Source: Glycomyces harbinensis
GTDB taxonomy: Bacteria; Actinomycetota; Actinomycetes; Mycobacteriales; Micromonosporaceae
Assembly (NCBI RefSeq): GCF_900101745.1
Contig: NZ_FNAD01000003.1
Location: 1-64,000 of the forward strand
Reading direction: 5' to 3'
Length of the DNA: 64,000 nt
This document shows positions 34,513 to 42,789 of this stretch, piece by piece; the first letter of the stretch is position 1, and every line of letters begins with the position of its first letter. The notes beneath the pieces are model-generated. The model was not told the origin of the DNA. It ran no database searches and saw only the letters and a list, made by a program, of their open reading frames with translations. The position numbers and the translations under genes are program-made.

Positions 34513-36066
34513 GTGTTCGACGCGCTGTCAGATCGACTGTCGGGAATCTTCGAGTCGATCCGCGGCAAGGGCCGCCTGACCGAAGCCGACATCGACGCCA
34601 CCGCCCGCGAGATCCGCCTCGCCCTGCTGGAAGCCGACGTCGCCCTCCCGGTGGTCAAGACCTTCATCGCGCAGATCAAGGAGCGGTGCTCGGGCGCGGA
34701 GGTCTCCAAGGCCCTCAACCCCGCCCAGCAGATCATCAAGATCGTCAACGAGGAGCTGGTCGCCATCCTCGGCGGCGAGACCCGGCGCCTCAACTACGCC
34801 AAGCAGGCCCCCACGGTCATCATGCTCGCGGGCCTCCAGGGCGCCGGCAAGACGACCCTCGCCGGGAAGCTCGCCAAGCACCTCAAGGGCGACGACCACT
34901 CCCCGCTCCTGGTCGCCGCCGACCTCCAGCGCCCCAACGCCGTCGGGCAGCTCCAGGTCCTCGGCCAGCGCGCCGGCGTGGCCGTCTACGCCCCCGAGCC
35001 CGGCTCCGGCGTCGGCGACCCCGTCAAGGTCGCCCTCGACTCGATCGCCGAGGCCCGCCAGAAGGGCCACGACGTGGTCATCGTCGACACGGCCGGCCGC
35101 CTGGGCATCGACGAGGAGATGATGCAGCAGGCCCGCGAGATCAGGGCCGCCGTCAACCCCGACGAGGTCCTCTTCGTCATCGACGCCATGATCGGCCAGG
35201 ACGCGGTGAACACCGCCGAGGCCTTCCGCGACGGCGTCGGCATCACCGGCGTGGTCCTCTCCAAGCTCGACGGCGACGCCCGCGGCGGCGCCGCGCTCTC
35301 GGTCCGCCACGTCACCGGCCAGCCGATCCTCTTCGCGTCCACGGGCGAGAAGCTCGAGGACTTCGACGTCTTCCACCCCGACCGGATGGCCTCGCGCATC
35401 CTCGGCATGGGCGACATGCTGACCCTCATCGAGCAGGCCGAGGCCGTGTTCGAGGAGGACCAGAAGGAGGAGATGACCCAGAAGCTCCTCCAGGGCGAGG
35501 ACTTCACGCTCGAGGACTTCCTGGAGCAGATGCAGGCCATCCGCAAGATGGGCCCGATCGGCAACCTCCTGAAGATGATGCCGGGCATGGGCGGCCAGAT
35601 GCGCCAGCAGATCGACTCGATCGACGACAAGCAGATCGACCGGACCTCCGCGATCATCCGCTCGATGACCCCGGCCGAGCGCCGCGACTCCTCGCTCATC
35701 AACGGCTCGCGCCGCCTGCGCATCGCCAACGGCTCGGGGGTCACCGTCTCCGAGGTCAACCAGCTCCTGACGCGGTTCAAGGACGCGCAGAAGATGATGC
35801 GCCAGATGTCGGGCGCGATGGGCCTGCCCACGGGCACGAAGGCCACGAAGTCGCCGTACAACAAGCGCAAGGGCAAGAAGGGCAAGAAGAAGCCGGTCGT
35901 GCGCCGGGGCGGGACCGCCGCGGCGGGCGGCGCGGCGCCGCAGCTGCCGCCGGGCCTGGGCGGCCAGCCCGGCCAGATGCCGGACCTGTCGCAGTTCAAC
36001 CCCGCGGACCTGCCCGACATCGACTTCGAGCAGTTCCTCAAGGACCAGAACAAGAAGAACAAGTAG
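34513..36066 (+). CDS. ffh: Signal recognition particle GTPase Ffh
   Basis: Binds signal sequences of nascent membrane proteins with 4.5S RNA and delivers them to FtsY. 517 residues. The N-domain is followed by the G-domain: G1 is G-L-Q-G-A-G-K-T-T (about 107), then D-T-A-G-R, and S-K-L-D-G-D-A-R-G-G. The methionine-rich M-domain (about 325-440) carries L-K-M-M-P-G-M-G and S-G-V-T-V-S-E-V-N. The tail is lysine-rich, then proline/glycine-rich. The GTG start has GAGAGG upstream. It is an essential gene. Confidence 0.97.
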   Translation: MFDALSDRLSGIFESIRGKGRLTEADIDATAREIRLALLEADVALPVVKTFIAQIKERCSGAEVSKALNPAQQIIKIVNEELVAILGGETRRLNYAKQAPTVIMLAGLQGAGKTTLAGKLAKHLKGDDHSPLLVAADLQRPNAVGQLQVLGQRAGVAVYAPEPGSGVGDPVKVALDSIAEARQKGHDVVIVDTAGRLGIDEEMMQQAREIRAAVNPDEVLFVIDAMIGQDAVNTAEAFRDGVGITGVVLSKLDGDARGGAALSVRHVTGQPILFASTGEKLEDFDVFHPDRMASRILGMGDMLTLIEQAEAVFEEDQKEEMTQKLLQGEDFTLEDFLEQMQAIRKMGPIGNLLKMMPGMGGQMRQQIDSIDDKQIDRTSAIIRSMTPAERRDSSLINGSRRLRIANGSGVTVSEVNQLLTRFKDAQKMMRQMSGAMGLPTGTKATKSPYNKRKGKKGKKKPVVRRGGTAAAGGAAPQLPPGLGGQPGQMPDLSQFNPADLPDIDFEQFLKDQNKKNK

Positions 36067-36174
36067 CCCGATCGGGTGATGGTCGCGTGTTCCCCGCCAC
36101 GAAGCGGGCGGGGCAAGCGCGATCCTGTCGGAGGGCGGCGGCACGTTTGGGGCGCGCCTCCGATTCTTTTCTTA

Positions 36175-36189
36175 CCCACCCTGGGTGGG
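36175..36189. promoter_or_regulatory. Short perfect dyad between ffh and the amidohydrolase gene
   Basis: CCCACCC and GGGTGGG around a single base, in the 217-base gap. It could be an operator for the downstream gene; no more can be said. Confidence 0.25.
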
Positions 36190-36283
36190 AGGTCCGCCCC
36201 GCGCCCTCGCCCCGGCGTCGGGGCACGCGGTCCCTTCGCCGCCCGCTGGACAAGTCCGCCCGTCCGGGCGATACTGCGAGGCG

Positions 36284-37378
36284 ATGACTTCACTCGCACC
36301 GCTTGCGCCTCTGCACCTTCGCGTCGTCTGGCTCCCTGACGACGCCGTGCGCGACGTCTACGTCGACGGGGACCGGATCACCTTCGACCCCGTCCCCGGG
36401 GCCCGCACCGTCGCCACTGGGGGCTTCGCCCTTCCCGGCCTCGTGGACGCCCACTGCCACATCGGCATCCGCCGCGGCGCCGCCCCGATCGAGAGTCTCG
36501 ACGAGGCCCGGTCCCTCGCGCTCAGAGACCGGGACGCCGGGGTGCTCGCCATCCGCGACGCCGGATCGCCCTACCCGTACCCCGAACTCGTGGGCGAGGA
36601 CGGCATGCCGCGCCTCATCCGCGCCGGACACCACATCGCCGCCTCCAGGCGCTACCTGCGGGGCATCGGGCTCGAATGCGAACCCGACGAGGTCGTCGGC
36701 GCCCTCGCCCGCCAGGCGAAGCTCGGGGACGGCTGGGTCAAGCTCGTCGGCGACTGGATCGACCGCTCCCGCGGCGACCTCGCCCCCTCGTTCGAGCCCG
36801 AGGTCCTGACCGCCGCCATCCGCGCGGCCCAGGCCGAGGGCGCGAAGGTCGCGGTCCACACCTTCTCCGAGGAGGCCGCCGCCTGCGTCGTGGCGGCCGG
36901 CGCCGACTCGATCGAGCACGGCACCGGGCTCGACCCCGACCTGCTCGACCGCATGGCGTCGCAGGGCACCGCCCTGGTGCCCACGATGATCAACATCGAG
37001 ACGTTCGAGGACATCGCCGCCGGGGCCGACGCCAAGTTCCCCCGCTACGCCGACCACATGCGCCGCCTCAAGCAGGGCTTCCCCGAGGTCGTGCGCGCCG
37101 CCTGGGACGCGGGCGTGCCGGTCTACCTCGGCACCGACGCGGGCGGGGGGATCGACCACGGCCTGGCCGCCGAGGAGATGCGCCTGCTCCACGAGAAGGC
37201 CGGCATCCCGGCCGCGGACGTGGTCGCCATGGCCTCCTGGCGCGCCCGCGACTGGCTCGGCCTCCCGGGCGATCTGGGGGACGTCGTCGTGTACGACCGT
37301 GATCCCCGATCCGACCTCGCCGCCGCGCGCGAGCCCGCGCTCGTCATCCTCAGGGGACGGATGACCACCAGCGCCTGA
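36284..37378 (+). CDS. Amidohydrolase-family metalloenzyme
   Basis: 364 residues, a TIM-barrel hydrolase like the imidazolonepropionase/prolidase branch. Metal ligands are visible in order: H-C-H in D-A-H-C-H-I-G (about residue 57), a Lys in W-V-K-L-V-G-D-W, His in V-A-V-H-T-F, His in S-I-E-H-G-T-G, and Asp in L-G-T-D-A-G-G-G. The substrate is unknown; such enzymes often act on X-Pro dipeptides or cyclic amides. ATG 36284 is the natural start, though the ribosome site is weak. Confidence 0.9.
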   Translation: MTSLAPLAPLHLRVVWLPDDAVRDVYVDGDRITFDPVPGARTVATGGFALPGLVDAHCHIGIRRGAAPIESLDEARSLALRDRDAGVLAIRDAGSPYPYPELVGEDGMPRLIRAGHHIAASRRYLRGIGLECEPDEVVGALARQAKLGDGWVKLVGDWIDRSRGDLAPSFEPEVLTAAIRAAQAEGAKVAVHTFSEEAAACVVAAGADSIEHGTGLDPDLLDRMASQGTALVPTMINIETFEDIAAGADAKFPRYADHMRRLKQGFPEVVRAAWDAGVPVYLGTDAGGGIDHGLAAEEMRLLHEKAGIPAADVVAMASWRARDWLGLPGDLGDVVVYDRDPRSDLAAAREPALVILRGRMTTSA

Positions 37379-37486
37379 CCGGATATCACGACGATTCACG
37401 AACCAGCCTCGTCACAGTGGGTTGGCGGGTGTCGGCTATCGTGAACCTCCCCGCGCCGTTTCCGCCCGAGCAGAGAGCAATCAGCG

Positions 37487-38014
37487 ATGACTTATCCTCC
37501 GCCTCCGGACCAGTCCGGTCAGGGCGGCTTCCAGTACGACCCGTACGGCAGCCAGCCCGGTTCACAGCCCGGTTCACAGCCCCCGAACCCGGGCGGCTAC
37601 AGCCCCCAGCCGCAGCAGCCGGGTTACAGCCAGCCCCAGCAGCCCGGCTACGGCCCGGCCCCGCAGCTGCCGCCCGCGGCTCCGGGCTACCCGCCGCCGT
37701 ACGGCGCGCCCGGCTACGGGCCCCAGCTGCCCAAGGGCCAGGCCATCGCCTCGATGGTGCTCGGCATCGTCGCTGCCGCGTTCCTGTGCATCCCCTACGC
37801 CGGCGGTTTCATCGCGTTCGTCTGCGGCGTCATCGCCGCGATCCTCGGCGGCATCGCCCTGAAGAAGGTCAACCAGGGCGTCGGCGGCGGCAAGGGCCAG
37901 GCGATCACGGGCCTCGTGCTCGGCATCATCGTCTGCGCCATCGGGGTCTTCGTCATCATCGCGGTCGCGGCGGGCATGGCCATGCTCGGCACCGCCGGGA
38001 CCAGCACTCTCTAG
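37487..38014 (+). CDS. DUF4190-type small membrane protein with proline/glutamine-rich head
   Basis: 175 residues. The first 80 residues are disordered, rich in P, Q, G and Y, with repeated Q-P-G-Y and S-Q-P-G units. Two membrane helices follow (about 87-115 and 137-163) with G-Q-A-I-A-S-M-V-L-G-I and a repeated K-G-Q-A-I-T-G-L-V-L-G-I. This is the DUF4190 pattern common in actinobacteria. The function is unknown, possibly a membrane scaffold. It is monocistronic, with a good terminator. Confidence 0.85.
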   Translation: MTYPPPPDQSGQGGFQYDPYGSQPGSQPGSQPPNPGGYSPQPQQPGYSQPQQPGYGPAPQLPPAAPGYPPPYGAPGYGPQLPKGQAIASMVLGIVAAAFLCIPYAGGFIAFVCGVIAAILGGIALKKVNQGVGGGKGQAITGLVLGIIVCAIGVFVIIAVAAGMAMLGTAGTSTL

Positions 38015-38027
38015 CACTTCCACGTCG

Positions 38028-38058
38028 AAGGCGGCCCGGGCATCGCCCGGGCCGCCTT
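38028..38058. terminator. Bidirectional terminator
   Basis: AAGGCGGCCCGGG and CCCGGGCCGCCTT form a 13-base stem with a CATCG loop between convergent genes. Confidence 0.85.
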
Positions 38059-38066
38059 TCGCGTTG

Positions 38067-38423
38067 CTACATGGTGACCAGGCAGAACGGGTGTCCGACG
38101 GGGTCGGCGAAGACCCGGAACGTCTCGGTTCCCCCTTCGAGGCGCCGCGCGCCGAGCTTCAGCACCGCGGCCTCGCCCTCGTCGAGGTCGTCGACCTTCA
38201 CGTCGAAGTGCATGTGCTGGGGCCGCTCGCCGCCGGGCCACGTGGGCGTCCGGTAGTCGGGGATCTGCTGGAAGGCCACGCCGGGCCGGTCGGCGGCGTC
38301 GCCGATGACGACCCAGTCGCCCTCGTCCTGGACCCGGATCATGCCGAGCAGTTCCTGGTAGAAGGTCGCGAGCGCCGCCGGGTCAGGGCAGTCGATGATG
38401 AGGCCGTGCCATTTTCCGATCAT
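38067..38423 (-). CDS. Single-domain VOC protein
   Basis: 118 residues. The pattern is that of small glyoxalase-like proteins: I-D-C-P-D-P-A-A-L-A-T-F-Y-Q-E-L-L-G at the start, H-M-H-F-D-V-K-V-D-D in the middle, and F-A-D-P-V-G-H-P-F-C-L-V at the end. These histidines and aspartates could bind a metal. The substrate is unknown. It is the fifth VOC gene in the window. It lies between the DUF4190 gene and tatB without operon contact (75-base gap to tatB). Confidence 0.88.
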   Translation of the reverse strand: MIGKWHGLIIDCPDPAALATFYQELLGMIRVQDEGDWVVIGDAADRPGVAFQQIPDYRTPTWPGGERPQHMHFDVKVDDLDEGEAAVLKLGARRLEGGTETFRVFADPVGHPFCLVTM

Positions 38424-38498
38424 GGGGCCAGTGTCGCAAAGCGGTACGACGAGAGGGGCCGATCATGCGGTCCCGGGACCGTGCGGCAGGGGACCCGA

Positions 38499-38984
38499 TC
38501 AGGTGACGTCGTCGAAGGAGGCCGCGCGCCCGCGCGTGCGCTCCGCCGGCGCGTCCTCGGCGGCGTCGCCGGAGGTCGAGCCGTTCGTGCCGGAACCGTT
38601 CGTGCCCCTGGTGATCGCGCCGCGGTTGACGCTGCGCCGCGTGGTCTCGACGTCGCGGGTGGCGTCGTTCAGGCCCTCCTTGAGCGGCTTGGTGCCGTCC
38701 TGGAGGTCGCGCATGGTCGACTTCAGCGGGCTCGTCAGCATCTCCTGGTCCTCTTCGGTCAGGATGTGCTTGCGGACGAACGTCTTGGGGTTGAGGTCCT
38801 CGGGCTTGATGTCGGTGCCGATCTCGCGGCTCAGGTCCGCGGCGGCGTTCGAGGCCATGTTGCGGGCCTTGGAGATGAACCTGCGCAGGTTGGCGAGCGC
38901 CTTCGGCAGCTTGTCCGGGCCCCACAGGAAGATCGCGATGAGGATGATGACCAGGAACTCGGTTCCGCCCAAGCCTCCGAACAC
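38499..38984 (-). CDS. tatB: Twin-arginine translocase subunit TatB
   Basis: 161 residues. One N-terminal membrane helix (about 8-22) preceded by the acidic F-G-G-L-G-G-T-E-F is followed by G-P-D-K-L-P-K-A-L, a long amphipathic helix and a polar tail. This is the TatB form; TatA is shorter. It recognises folded Tat substrates with TatC. The GTG start has GGAGGG six bases before. Position after htrA on the same strand matches other actinobacteria, where htrA-tatB follow a sigma-E/anti-sigma pair. That pair is not present here. Confidence 0.92.
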   Translation of the reverse strand: MFGGLGGTEFLVIILIAIFLWGPDKLPKALANLRRFISKARNMASNAAADLSREIGTDIKPEDLNPKTFVRKHILTEEDQEMLTSPLKSTMRDLQDGTKPLKEGLNDATRDVETTRRSVNRGAITRGTNGSGTNGSTSGDAAEDAPAERTRGRAASFDDVT

Positions 38985-39051
38985 GCTGACCCTCCGATGA
39001 CCGACCGTGACTGCTGATACCTGAAAAACCTGCGCCTAGCGTACTCCCATG

Positions 39052-40419
<1,368 letters not shown>

Positions 40420-40533
40420 GCCCCGAGTCTATGCCGCATTTGCCGCACCTTCACCCGCGCTGCGATTCCCGCACGCCTCGTGCCGTGCCGTCCGTCTTCA
40501 GGCGACGCGCCGACCCGTTCGCGGGCGAGCAGA

Positions 40534-40569
40534 AGGACCCGCTTCACGCAGGAGCGTGCCGCGGGTCCT
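40534..40569 (-). terminator. Terminator after the DUF3117 gene
   Basis: An AGGACCCGC/GCGGGTCCT outer stem and a CACGC/GCGTG inner stem with an AGGA loop, 57 bases past the minus-strand stop. Confidence 0.7.
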
Positions 40570-40625
40570 GTGTCCAGTCCGGCGGCGGGGTGACCGCCGA
40601 GGTGGGGTGGGTGAGACGGTTCCCG

Positions 40626-40793
40626 CTATTCGAGGGCGCCCTGGAGCTCCTTGTTCAAGGTCGCCGCCTCCTCGGGGGTCATTTCCACGACCAGCCGACC
40701 GCCGCCTTCGAGCGGAACGCGCATGATGATGCCGCGGCCCTCCTGCGTGACCTCGAGTGGCCCGTCACCCGTCCGCGGTTTCATGGCCGCCAT
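40626..40793 (-). CDS. DUF3117-family small protein
   Basis: 55 residues: A-A-M-K-P-R-T-G-D-G-P-L-E-V, then G-R-G-I-I-M-R-V-P-L-E-G-G-G-R-L-V-V and a short C-terminal helix. It is almost invariant across actinobacteria, and the function is unknown. ATG 40793 (GGGGAG nine bases before) gives the conserved M-A-A-M-K-P start; an upstream ATG at 40814 adds seven unconserved residues. It is often found near tagA, DivIVA-like and folP2 genes, as here. Confidence 0.92.
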   Translation of the reverse strand: MAAMKPRTGDGPLEVTQEGRGIIMRVPLEGGGRLVVEMTPEEAATLNKELQGALE

Positions 40794-40913
40794 ATTCGTC
40801 TCCCCTCGATCCAAGGTCGCAGGTTGCGACTCGACGTTGCTAGATCAAGTTTCCCCGATGACGTGGGCGAAGGCCAACTCGCCCCTCCGGGTATGTGACA
40901 AGGTTGCGTAGAA

Positions 40914-40950
40914 ATCACCTAAAAAGCGGCTTTTGCGACTTGCGTGATTT
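40914..40950 (-). terminator. AT-rich hairpin after the 41.0-41.5 kb gene
   Basis: AAATCAC and GTGATTT flank an inner AAAAGC/GCTTTT hairpin, read in the minus direction 28 bases past a stop. It is unusually AT-rich for this window and also lies upstream of the DUF3117 gene. Confidence 0.5.
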
Positions 40951-40977
40951 TTCTTAACGCAGTGTGAAGCCGGTCAC

Positions 40978-41487
40978 TTACTCCTCAGGGTCCTGCTCGT
41001 GCTCGACGCCCAAAAGGAACGAAGTGCCCTCAAGTTCCCTTCCGTACGGGGAGACGAACGTCGGCAGCTCCTTCGGACCCAGCGACCGGATGTAGGACCA
41101 GAACTGGCGCACGGCCTCGGCCTTGTCGACCGCCTCGATCGGCATCGAGAGCGTCACGAGCCAGTCGCTGCGGCGCTCGGGGGCCGGAAGGCTGCGGACC
41201 AGGTCCTCCCAGGCGTCGGGGTTCAGCCCGATCCAGCCGGTCGCCTCGTCGGCGTTCGCCTTGGCGGTCTCGGCGGTCGGGCTCGACGCCTCCAGGCGCC
41301 GGCGGTAGGCCACCGCGCCGCCCACGACCTCGCCGAGCGCGAAGACGCCCTCGGGGCCCGCCAGGGCCACCTCGTCGCCGTCGGCGGCGTCCTCGGGGAG
41401 GGCCGCGGAAGGGGAGACCGCCTCGGCCTCGTAGGCCTGTTGTTCGGTGAACTCGTCGTCTTGCAACGCCAGCAGCCAATAACGCAT
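40978..41487 (-). CDS. Hypothetical actinobacterial protein
   Basis: 169 residues. It starts with R-Y-W-L-L-A-L-Q-D-D-E-F, like proteins with an EVE/PUA-like first strand. The middle is acidic, and a conserved-looking W-E-D-L-V-R-S-L-P and F-W-S-Y-I-R-S-L-G follow. No membrane segment is visible. ATG 41487 is the only reasonable start. It lies between the DivIVA-like gene (12-base gap) and DUF3117, in the place where a DNA-glycosylase gene (tagA) sits in some relatives; it is not that enzyme. Confidence 0.75.
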   Translation of the reverse strand: MRYWLLALQDDEFTEQQAYEAEAVSPSAALPEDAADGDEVALAGPEGVFALGEVVGGAVAYRRRLEASSPTAETAKANADEATGWIGLNPDAWEDLVRSLPAPERRSDWLVTLSMPIEAVDKAEAVRQFWSYIRSLGPKELPTFVSPYGRELEGTSFLLGVEHEQDPEE

Positions 41488-41499
41488 GGGCTTATCCCA

Positions 41500-42036
41500 T
41501 CACGCCCCGGCGCGCGGCGTCGCCTCACCGTCGTCCTCGCGCCCTGCCTCACTTCCGGGATCGTCCTCGCCGGTCCGCACGTCGGCGCCCTCATCGAGGT
41601 CGTCCTCGATGTCCCCGGGCCGGGCCTCGGGCATGGCCTGGGCGACCGACTCGTTCGCGAGGCGGTACGTGTCCTCGTCGAGGATCCCGCCGAAGGGCTC
41701 ATCCTCGGCCTCCTCGTAGGTGCCGTCCAGTCTGGCCTGGAGCACCGCGAGCTGCTCGTCCTTGCGGCCGATCTCCCAGGCGAGGCGGTTGAGCGCGGCG
41801 TCGACCTGGTCGGTGCGGTAGCCGCGCATCCCGGTGTCGAACCTGACGGACGCGACGGCGGCCTCGCTCACGGCCTCGCCCTCGCCGAGCCCCAGCGGGG
41901 CCCCGGCCGGGGACAGGTCCAGGAGCGTGTCGCGGCCGGTGGCCCACACGACGATCGCGAAGGCGATCCACACGCCGATGGCGGCGACGATGACCGGCAG
42001 CGCGAAATCCGCGATGAGCCGAAGCACGAAACCCAC
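41500..42036 (-). CDS. DivIVA-domain-like membrane protein
   Basis: 178 residues. One N-terminal membrane helix (about 5-30) is followed by the short DivIVA-like motif V-R-F-D-T-G-M-R-G-Y-R-T-D-Q-V-D-A-A-L-N-R-L, a coiled coil, then a long acidic tail. In actinobacteria such proteins lie beside folP2 and gpgS and may help localise cell-wall synthesis. GTG 42036 has GGAGGG seven bases before. A TTG at 42051 would add five residues but lies in front of that site. Confidence 0.82.
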   Translation of the reverse strand: MGFVLRLIADFALPVIVAAIGVWIAFAIVVWATGRDTLLDLSPAGAPLGLGEGEAVSEAAVASVRFDTGMRGYRTDQVDAALNRLAWEIGRKDEQLAVLQARLDGTYEEAEDEPFGGILDEDTYRLANESVAQAMPEARPGDIEDDLDEGADVRTGEDDPGSEAGREDDGEATPRAGA

Positions 42037-42057
42037 GAGCGGTCCCTCCAAGCAGTT

Positions 42058-42789
42058 CTAAGCGAAGAACGCGAAATAGGCGAACAGCGCCATTGTGCAG
42101 ACCGCGAGTGTCACTCCCAGACGCGGGTTGTGGGGGACGACCGGCTTGAGGGGCCTCCCGTTGCGGTCGAGCATCGGCAGCCGGGGCCGGTTGGCGGTCC
42201 CGACCAGCAGATATCCCACGAGCGCGGCCATCACGGGCGGCAGGAACGTGACCCACCACGCGGCCTCGCCGCCGCCGTTCGTGGCGGCGAGGTACAGCAT
42301 CTGCCCGGCGAAGCACGCGATCATGCACGCGCCGTAGACGAGGATCTCGCGCACGACGTGGTGGGCGCCCGGCAGGAGCGTGGGCCGCTGGGCGGTGCGC
42401 GTGGTCTTCGCCAGCGCGGCGTCGGCCTCGCGCAGGGCCCGCTGGGCCCGCGTCAGCTCCCGGTCGATCTCGTTCTCGGCTGGCGGCATGGGCGGCGCGG
42501 GCTCGGCGGACTCGATGGCCTCGATGCCGTCGCCGTCCTCGGCCATGCCGTAGGCCGCGAGGCTGTCCGCGAGGTCGTCAGGGGCCGGGGTGAGGTTCGG
42601 GGCGGTGTACCGCAGCCGCGAGCTCAGCTCGGCCAGGCGCGCGGACCGCTCGACGAGGTCGTTCTCGACCGCGCGCAGGGCGGTGCGGCGCCGCTCCAGC
42701 TGCTTGGCGGCGCGCGCGGTGCTCGCGGCGTCGTCGGCGTCGAGGCGCGTCAGCTCGTGGACCAGGTCGTCGTAGGCGCTCAGGCTCAT
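42058..42789 (-). CDS. Coiled-coil membrane protein, partner of the FtsK-like ATPase
   Basis: 243 residues. Residues 1-60 form a long charged helix (L-T-R-L-D-A-D-D-A-A-S and R-R-R-T-A-L-R-A-V-E). An acidic proline-rich linker and a second short coiled coil (about 105-130) come next. Three or four hydrophobic segments make up the C-terminal half (about 145-243, ending F-A-Y-F-A-F-F-A). No known family. Its ATG overlaps the ATPase stop by ATGA, so the two are translated together. It could anchor the soluble ATPase to the membrane. Confidence 0.75.
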   Translation of the reverse strand: MSLSAYDDLVHELTRLDADDAASTARAAKQLERRRTALRAVENDLVERSARLAELSSRLRYTAPNLTPAPDDLADSLAAYGMAEDGDGIEAIESAEPAPPMPPAENEIDRELTRAQRALREADAALAKTTRTAQRPTLLPGAHHVVREILVYGACMIACFAGQMLYLAATNGGGEAAWWVTFLPPVMAALVGYLLVGTANRPRLPMLDRNGRPLKPVVPHNPRLGVTLAVCTMALFAYFAFFA

